This document shows, piece by piece, positions 58,292 through 64,000 of a DNA stretch of 64,000 bases. This DNA is from Dipteris shenzhenensis (lineage: Eukaryota; Polypodiophyta; Polypodiopsida; Gleicheniales): assembly GCA_047967505.1 (NCBI GenBank), contig CM106540.1. One strand, written 5' to 3'. A model generated the notes under the pieces. That model ran no database searches. It was not told where the DNA came from and worked only from the letters and a program-made list of their open reading frames with translations. Every line of letters starts with the position of its first letter. Within the stretch, counting starts at the first letter, position 1. A program made the translations under genes and the position numbers.

Positions 58292-59948
58292 TTCCCTTCC
58301 CCTTAAGAATGGTTTACATCCTCGAAAACAAAGTTCCTTTAGAGATTGCTTACTCTTTCCCATGTTGAACTCTCTTCAGGTCTATCTTTCCACTTAACTA
58401 GACATTCTTGCCATATTGTATGTTGTTTTCTTTTTTCTTGTTTGTCTAAAATTCTTTATGGTTCATGTGGTAAAGATGCAGGTTCAATGAGTTCAACTAG
58501 GACTTCATTTCCAACGAGATTACTATCATTTCCTAACTTTGTTTCTAGCCTATTAACATTAAAAAATGGATGTACTTTACATCCCTCGGGTAAGGCTGAT
58601 TTGTAAGCAACTTCTCCAATTCTCTTAAGTATTGTGAATGATCCACAATATCTAGGAGATAACTTTGGACATTTACTTGTCTTTAGAGATTCTGAAGATT
58701 TAGGTACCTTGAGACAGACTTTCTCATTTACTTCAAACTCCAACCTTCTACGGTGGGGTTTTGTGTAACTTCATGCTCTATCTTGAGCTCTTCTTATGCT
58801 ATCTTTAGATAACATAAGGATTTGATTCATATCTTCAAGAAAGTCTTTGGCAGCTTGAACCTTCTCAAGAAAGTCCCACTGCCATTAGGGCCTTTGGTTG
58901 AAATCCATACATCATCATGAATAGACTAAAACCTATAGCGGAATGTTGGGCACTGTTATATGCAAATTCTAATATGGTCAAGTATTAGTTTTCCGTTTAC
59001 TTACAACGAAGTTTCCAACCTCATAAACATAGCCCTCCAAAAATGGCTGTCAAATTTGCTATCCCGATCACTAACAATACCAGCTGGTAGCCCATATAAT
59101 TTATAAATATGATCCATAAACAGCCAGCTAATCCCAGAGTTTTAACAACTTCATTGACATGAATAAAATAAGCCATCTTGGTCAACCAATCGACAATTAC
59201 CCACACAGAGTTGTGCCCCTCTGTGTCCTAAGGTAATCCCACAATAAAATCCATGGATATGCTTTCCCATTTGCCAAATGGAATCTCCAATGGGTGCAGG
59301 AGACCTCCTACCTTATGGCATTCAGCCTTATTGACCTGGCATTTTTGGCACTTCAATACATAATCTTAGACGTCCTTATCTATTCCAGACCAAAAAAATT
59401 GCCTTTTCAGAAGCGCATACGTCTTCTAAATTTTCAGGGTGTCCAACACTCGGATCATCATGACACTCAAAAAGAGCTTGGTACCTAATGTCATTATTAT
59501 CCGGGACACATACTCTACCCTTATAGAGAAGGTAGCCATCCTCAATAGTATATTTTTTCCGCTTGAGTCCTTTATCACCAACCTGTGATGTGTCACCATT
59601 TTCATGTGGCTCCTTAGTGAAGGCCTCTCGATTTGTTGGATCCCTATTTCTTATTGCTTTCCAAATTTTAGAGAAGTGAGGATCAAGCTCACATTTCCCT
59701 TTTAAGGACTCCAGGAAATCATTCTGAAATTGAGTAAAACTCAATTAATTAATAATTGGCATTTGGCTAAGAGAGTCTGCTACCACATTGAACTTCCCCT
59801 TTCGATAAGCCAATTGTATATCAAACTCTTGCATTAATTTAGCCCATCTAGCTTTTCTACCTTTAAGCTCTGGCTGATTGCAAGTTCACTTGATGCTTTC
59901 TTGATCAAAAATGATCTCCAATTTGGCACCATACAAATAGTGCCTCCT
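58292..59948 (-). pseudogene. pol: Chromodomain (chromovirus) Ty3/gypsy integrase segment
   Basis: Read from 59744 leftward: LDPHFSKIWKAIRNRDPTN and YLLYKGRVCVPDN (region before the zinc domain), GHPENLEDVCASEK, then the integrase core WVIVDWLTKMAYFIHVNEV (about 59200), then KCPKLSPRYCGSFTILKRIG and AYKSALPEGCKVHPFFNVN (C-terminal module, about 58650-58560). After a stop at 58456 a chromodomain follows: ILDKQEKRKQHTIWQECLVK, WKDRPEESSTWE (about 58450-58345). The chromodomain targets integration to heterochromatin marks. Frames are broken several times. The segment is cut at 59949. Confidence 0.8.
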
Positions 59949-60611
59949 ATGGTAATCCATAGAAAAAGCACACCCTACTACCCCCAAGGGAATGGACAGG
60001 CCGAATCCACCAACAAAATATTATGCATTATCCTCAAGTAGAACCACATTGTTATGATTGGGTAGAGAAACTGAATGTAGCCTTATGGGCATACCAAACC
60101 ACACTCAAGGTCAGTATAGGGAACACACCTTTTCAATTGGTGTATGGCCTTGAAGCTGTGGTCCCACTAGAATTTGTAATACCAAGCCTACCCATAGCAG
60201 TACAGGAATGCATGGGAGATCATGCATCCTTGAAAGAAAGACTCTATCAGCTGGAGAAGCATACAGAGACCAGATTAGTCACCTACCATGCCATGACAAT
60301 AGAAAAACATAGAAGCAAGGCATGGTTTGACAGGAATCTTAAAGCCAAAGACATCAAGGAAGATGACTTGGTCTTGTTATACAATGCCAAAGTATACAAC
60401 TAAAAACTCAAGTATTTAGGTCAAGGATCCTACCAAGTCAGAAAGATGAATCCCATCGGAGCTATGTTGCTAGAAACATTGGATGGAGTCCAATTCAACA
60501 CAACAATAAATGGGAGTCGATTGAAGCGCTACTACAACATGCAAGCCATCCTCGACAAAAATGAAGATTTGGGAAACCCAAGTCTTCCTTAGTTAGGATT
60601 AGATTGTATCA
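59949..60611 (+). mobile_element. Gypsy integrase C-terminal fragment (relative of 43478-44150)
   Basis: Starts within ATGGTAATCCATAGAAAAAGC and runs collinearly with the full gypsy element from 43478 to about 44150, including the open frame 60023-60403 with GNTPFQLVYGLEAVVPLEF. A small deletion near 60037 removes the ACCAAGGTAGT equivalent. It stops where the copia LTR begins. The left junction to the chromodomain element is abrupt, without LTRs. Confidence 0.9.
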
Positions 60612-60761
60612 TGTGATGGAGAGGAGGTCTTATCAGAGAGCAACAAAGAAAGGGAGAACACCGAAATGGTGGGTGCTAACTCACCCAGATCAAGGTAAGC
60701 TCTTATTATGTATGTATGGTACAAAGGGGTATATATTAGGCCATTGGCCTTTACCCCAACA
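60612..60761 (-). repeat. 3' LTR of the copia element (150 bp)
   Basis: On the minus strand it begins TGTTGGGGTAAAGGCC after the tract GTGGAAGAT (60770-60762) and ends CCATCACA at 60612, next to the interrupted gypsy sequence. 150 bp is short for a copia LTR. The 5' LTR lies outside the window and cannot confirm it. Confidence 0.7.
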
Positions 60762-60809
60762 ATCTTCCACTTAAAGGCCAACGTGCCTTTAGGGGAGAAG
60801 ATGGGCATC

Positions 60810-62929
60810 CTAATGCCATCCGACACCCATCAATACTCTGCAATGTGCAAACCGCTCTGAGGAAAGACTCTTTGTAAGAAGATTTGCAGGGTTCTCATCT
60901 GTGTGAACCTTGATAAGCTGGATGCACTTGTCCTCAATCACCTCTCTGATGAAGTGATACTTCTTATCAATATGCTTTGTCTTCACATGGAAGACAGGAT
61001 TCCGTGCCAACTGGATGGCACTCTAACTATCACAGTGCAAAACTGGAACCTCTCCTGCAATGCTCAAGTCTCCCACTAGACGAGTAAGCCACATAACTTC
61101 CTTGCATGCCTCAGTGGTTGCAACATACTCTGCCTCAGTGGTAGACAAAGCCGTACATGGCTGCAAATGAGAGACCCATGAAACTGCACCTCCAGTGAAT
61201 GAGAAAACATATCCTGTAGTAGACCTCCTGATGTCTACATTCCCTCCAAAATCAGCATCTGCATATCCAACAACAGATGTGTCCTTCCTCCCAAAGAAAA
61301 TGCACATGTTCTTTGTACCATTCAAGTATCTCATGATACCTTTCACTGCCTCCCAATGCTTCTTGCCAGGATTTGCCATATACCTGCTAATAGCTCCCAC
61401 TGCAAAAGCAATATCTGGACGTGTAGCAACCATGGCATACATCAAGCTTCCTATTGCAGATGCATAAGGTATCTTTGCCATTTCAGCCCGCTCCTCATCT
61501 AACTTAGGGCTGTCCGCTTGGCTGAGTTTCACATATGGAGGCAACGGAGTACTTATGGACTTCCCCCTCTCCATATTGAAATGCTCAAGTACCTTGCTAA
61601 TGTACTCTTTCTGTGACAAATGAAGGAGTTTCTTGTTCCTATCCCGAACAATCCTCGTGCCAAGTATGTGACTGGCATTACCCAAATCCTTCATGTCAAA
61701 GGTCTCATGCAACCTTTTCTTCAAGGCATCCACATCCAAAGTAGATTTCCCATCAATAAGCATGTCATCAACATATAAAATCAAAATAAGAAGGCTACCA
61801 TCTGATGCCTTCTTTGTGTAGAGGCAATGATCTGTCTCACTCCGTGTGTACCCTTGGGATCACATGAATGCATCTAACTTATGGTACCACTCCCTAGGAG
61901 CCTGCTTCAGCCCATAAAGACTTTTCTAAAGCTTGCATACCATCCATTCTTTGCCCTGCACAACAAACCCCTCTGGATGCTGCATATAGATGTTCTCATC
62001 TCCATGTAGAAAAGCTATTTTTACATCCATTTGGACAAGCTCCATGTCCTCTCTGGCAACCAATGCAAGCACTATACGAAGGGTAGTCATCTTCACCACT
62101 GGGGAAAAGATCTCATCAAAGTCAATACCCTTCTCCTGCTTAAAACCCTTGGCTACCAACCTTGCCTTATACTTAGGCAATGCATCTGCTGGAGACATCT
62201 TCAGCTCATCTTCAGCTTGTAAACCCATTTGCATGGCAATGCATGCTTTCCTTTGGGCAAATAAACCAAATCCCAAGTAGCATTCTTCATCAAAGAATCC
62301 ATCTCTGACTGCATAGCCTTCTCCCACTTATGCTTGTCATTCCTAGACATAGCATCCTCAAAGCATGAAGGCTCACCACAATCTGTGAACATGACATAAT
62401 CTAGAGATGGAGCATATCTCTGTGGAGGTCGTGAGACTCTAGTGGAACGTCTCAACACTTGATCACCATGAGCATCTTGCTGTCCCAACTGATTTTCCTG
62501 CATAACCCAAGGTTGTCCACCTAGATGTGGCTCTCCCACCTCACGATCTATGGGCTGTCCATGCCCTGCATCATGTGGAACAGGTTGTGCATGCCTCTCA
62601 TATGGTGGTTGTCCATCCTCTTGAAACACCACTCTGCATATCTCAACAGTCTTTTTTGGCTTCTTGTGCATCTTGTCCTCATTAAAGATAATATCATGGC
62701 TGCGTACTATCTTCCTGACCTCTGGATCCCACAATCGGTATCCCATCTCACCTGAATCACCATATCCAAGAAAAATGCACTTCCTTGACTTTGGATTAAG
62801 CTTGCTACATTTTTCCTTAGGGATATGAACATAAGCTTCACAGCCAAATACACGAAGATGCCCATAAGATGGTGGCTTGCTTGACCAAACCTCTTCTGGC
62901 ACTTTCCTATCTAGTGCCTTGCTAGACAA
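60810..62929 (-). pseudogene. pol: Copia reverse transcriptase and RNase H (broken)
   Basis: RLWDPEVRKIVRSHDIIFNE is the linker. CKWVYKLKMS starts RT and is followed by the frameshift; KARLVAKGFKQEKGIDFDEI and SLYGLKQAPREWY follow. ILYVDDMLIDG carries the catalytic YVDD. YLNGTKNMCIFFGRKD and SVVGYADADFGGN with TTGYVFSFTGGAVSW form the connection and RNase H Asp region; LSTTEAEYVATTEA has its Glu. HCDS is cut by a TAG at 61023, then ARNPVFHVKTKHIDKKYHFI and VHTDENPANLLTK end the protein. Confidence 0.9.
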
Positions 62930-63973
62930 TCTATTGATAAGATGTACTGCTGTGTTGATAGACTAAGCCCAAAAGCCATGAGGTAGACCGGCATTAGAAA
63001 GCATGCTTATATTCCTTTCTTAAATAGTTCTATTTATCTTCTCAGCAAACCCATTCTGAGAAGGATTCTTAGGAGTAGTCAACTCCCGCTTGATGCCACG
63101 TAGCTCACAAAGATTCTTAAATGCATGAGAGGTATACTCTCCTCCATTATCAGTGCATAAGCATTTGAGCTTCTTGCCCGACTGATTTTCAGCAAATGCT
63201 AAGAACTTTTGAAATGCATCAAAGACATCACTCTTCTTCCGAAGAGGATAGACCCACACTTTCCGTGTAGCATCATCAATGAAAGTAGCAAAGTAAGAAG
63301 CACCACTCAATGAGACAGTAGGCATAGGTCCACACACATCACTGTGAACTAACTCCAATGGTTCAAGCCTCTTCTTGCCCAAATATTTTTTATGTGAAGA
63401 TCGTGTTTGCTTCCCATACATGCAATGCTCACACATGCTAAAATATGAAAAATTAAACACGGGAACATACTGCAAACCAGAAAGTATCTTCATTCTTGTC
63501 ATGCTCATGTGTCCCAACCGACGATGCCACAAAGAGACGAATGGCTGCTCGGTCACATTGATTACATTATCTCTTATGCCTGACACATGCATTGAGTACA
63601 ACGTTCCATGCTTGGAACCTCTAGCAATCACAAGTGACCCTTTGCTAATTTTCCATGTATTGTTGCCAAAAAACACATGATAGCCATCATCATCAAGTTG
63701 TCCCGTACTTATCAAGCTCTTTTTCAGATTTGGAACATGCCTAACATTCTTGAGTACAAATGTAGAACCACTAGGAAGAGACAAGTGGATATCTCCCACT
63801 CCAACAATGTCACATGGATAATCATTTCCAAGTCTCACACTTCCTTTCCTTCCTGCATCATAAATGGTAAACCACTCCCTATGTGGAGTGACATGGAAAG
63901 ATGCTCCTGAGTTTAGTATCCAATTCTGTGACAATGCATCATCACTAGTCACAAGAAAAGCATGCTCAAACAT
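62930..63973 (-). pseudogene. pol: Copia gag-pre-integrase and integrase
   Basis: WILNSGASFHVTPHREWF (about residue 18) is the protease-like D/N-S-G-A motif, with Asn in place of the catalytic Asp. LWHRRLGHMS and later CEHCMYGKQTR form the HHCC zinc domain. HSDVCGPM and FIDDATRKVWVY, with LCTDNGGEYTS and then PSQNGFAEKINRT, carry the DDE residues. Stops at 63020 and 62963 end the frame. The N-terminal end continues toward the window edge. Confidence 0.9.
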
Positions 63974-64000
63974 AAAGGCATAAAGAATGTCACCCTCAAC

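Larger units (their letters stand above)
60612..64000 (-). mobile_element. Ty1/copia retrotransposon, 5' part beyond the window
   Basis: Order on the minus strand from 64000 to 60612: gag-pre-integrase, integrase, RT, RNase H, polypurine tract, LTR, the copia arrangement. The element inserted in the gypsy fragment at GATTGTATCA. At least five nonsense mutations (63020-63022, 62963-62965, 61926-61928, 61860-61862, 61023-61025) and an 11-bp microduplication frameshift near 62205 make it defective, yet domains are otherwise well preserved. Confidence 0.9.

Overview
This is a repeat-rich stretch of a large plant nuclear genome. Evidence for that: seven exons of a plant-type mitochondrial malate dehydrogenase separated by introns of up to 3.6 kb, a peroxisomal enoyl-CoA isomerase of the plant ECI type, plant Ty1/copia and Ty3/gypsy retrotransposons, LINE remnants, and very many (GA)n, (GT)n and AT microsatellites. 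The species cannot be fixed from sequence alone. Gene structure and repeat load would fit a fern, lycophyte, gymnosperm or another large-genome land plant. There are no bacterial-type operons, CRISPR arrays or rRNA genes.

Only two host genes can be supported, both on the minus strand. Mitochondrial NAD-malate dehydrogenase occupies 27536 down to 18493 (7 exons, 331 aa, complete reading frame). A single-exon enoyl-CoA delta isomerase with a C-terminal SKL peroxisomal signal occupies 53871 down to 53182 (229 aa). They act in the TCA cycle/malate shuttles and in peroxisomal oxidation of unsaturated fatty acids respectively. Nothing suggests co-regulation beyond AAG-rich tracts in both 5' leaders.

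Layout: 1-6.9 kb, degraded LINE and copia remnants and unclassified DNA. 6.88-9.31 kb, a well-preserved non-autonomous LTR retrotransposon on the minus strand, with 5-bp target duplication, tRNA-iMet primer site and polypurine tract. 9.3-18.4 kb, mostly unclassified DNA with tandem duplications and microsatellites. 18.5-27.6 kb, the malate dehydrogenase gene, whose introns hold a 5'-truncated LINE, a possible solo LTR and several intronic duplications. 27.8-33.8 kb, a large inverted repeat, a LINE relic, CT/GT/AT microsatellite blocks and a 1-kb AT-rich tract. 33.8-47.2 kb, a degenerate tandem array of roughly 175-bp units, invaded by a truncated LTR (34.0-34.8 kb) and a full-length 9.35-kb Ty3/gypsy element (36.9-46.3 kb) whose coding region is broken. 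47.2-53 kb, unclassified DNA and LINE pieces. 53.2-53.9 kb, the isomerase gene. 54.6-56.7 kb, LINE relic plus three broken copies of the 5' end of the isomerase gene. 56.7-64 kb, a stack of three retrotransposon pieces in alternating orientation: gypsy gag (+), chromodomain gypsy (-), gypsy integrase (+), then a Ty1/copia element (-) that runs off the window end.

I found no evidence of a novel multi-gene system. The observations most worth following are the 13-bp minisatellite directly upstream of the TATA box in the gypsy LTR family, the retrotransposons nested in a tandem repeat, the compact non-autonomous element sharing a coding module with another locus, and the tandemly repeated isomerase 5' fragments.
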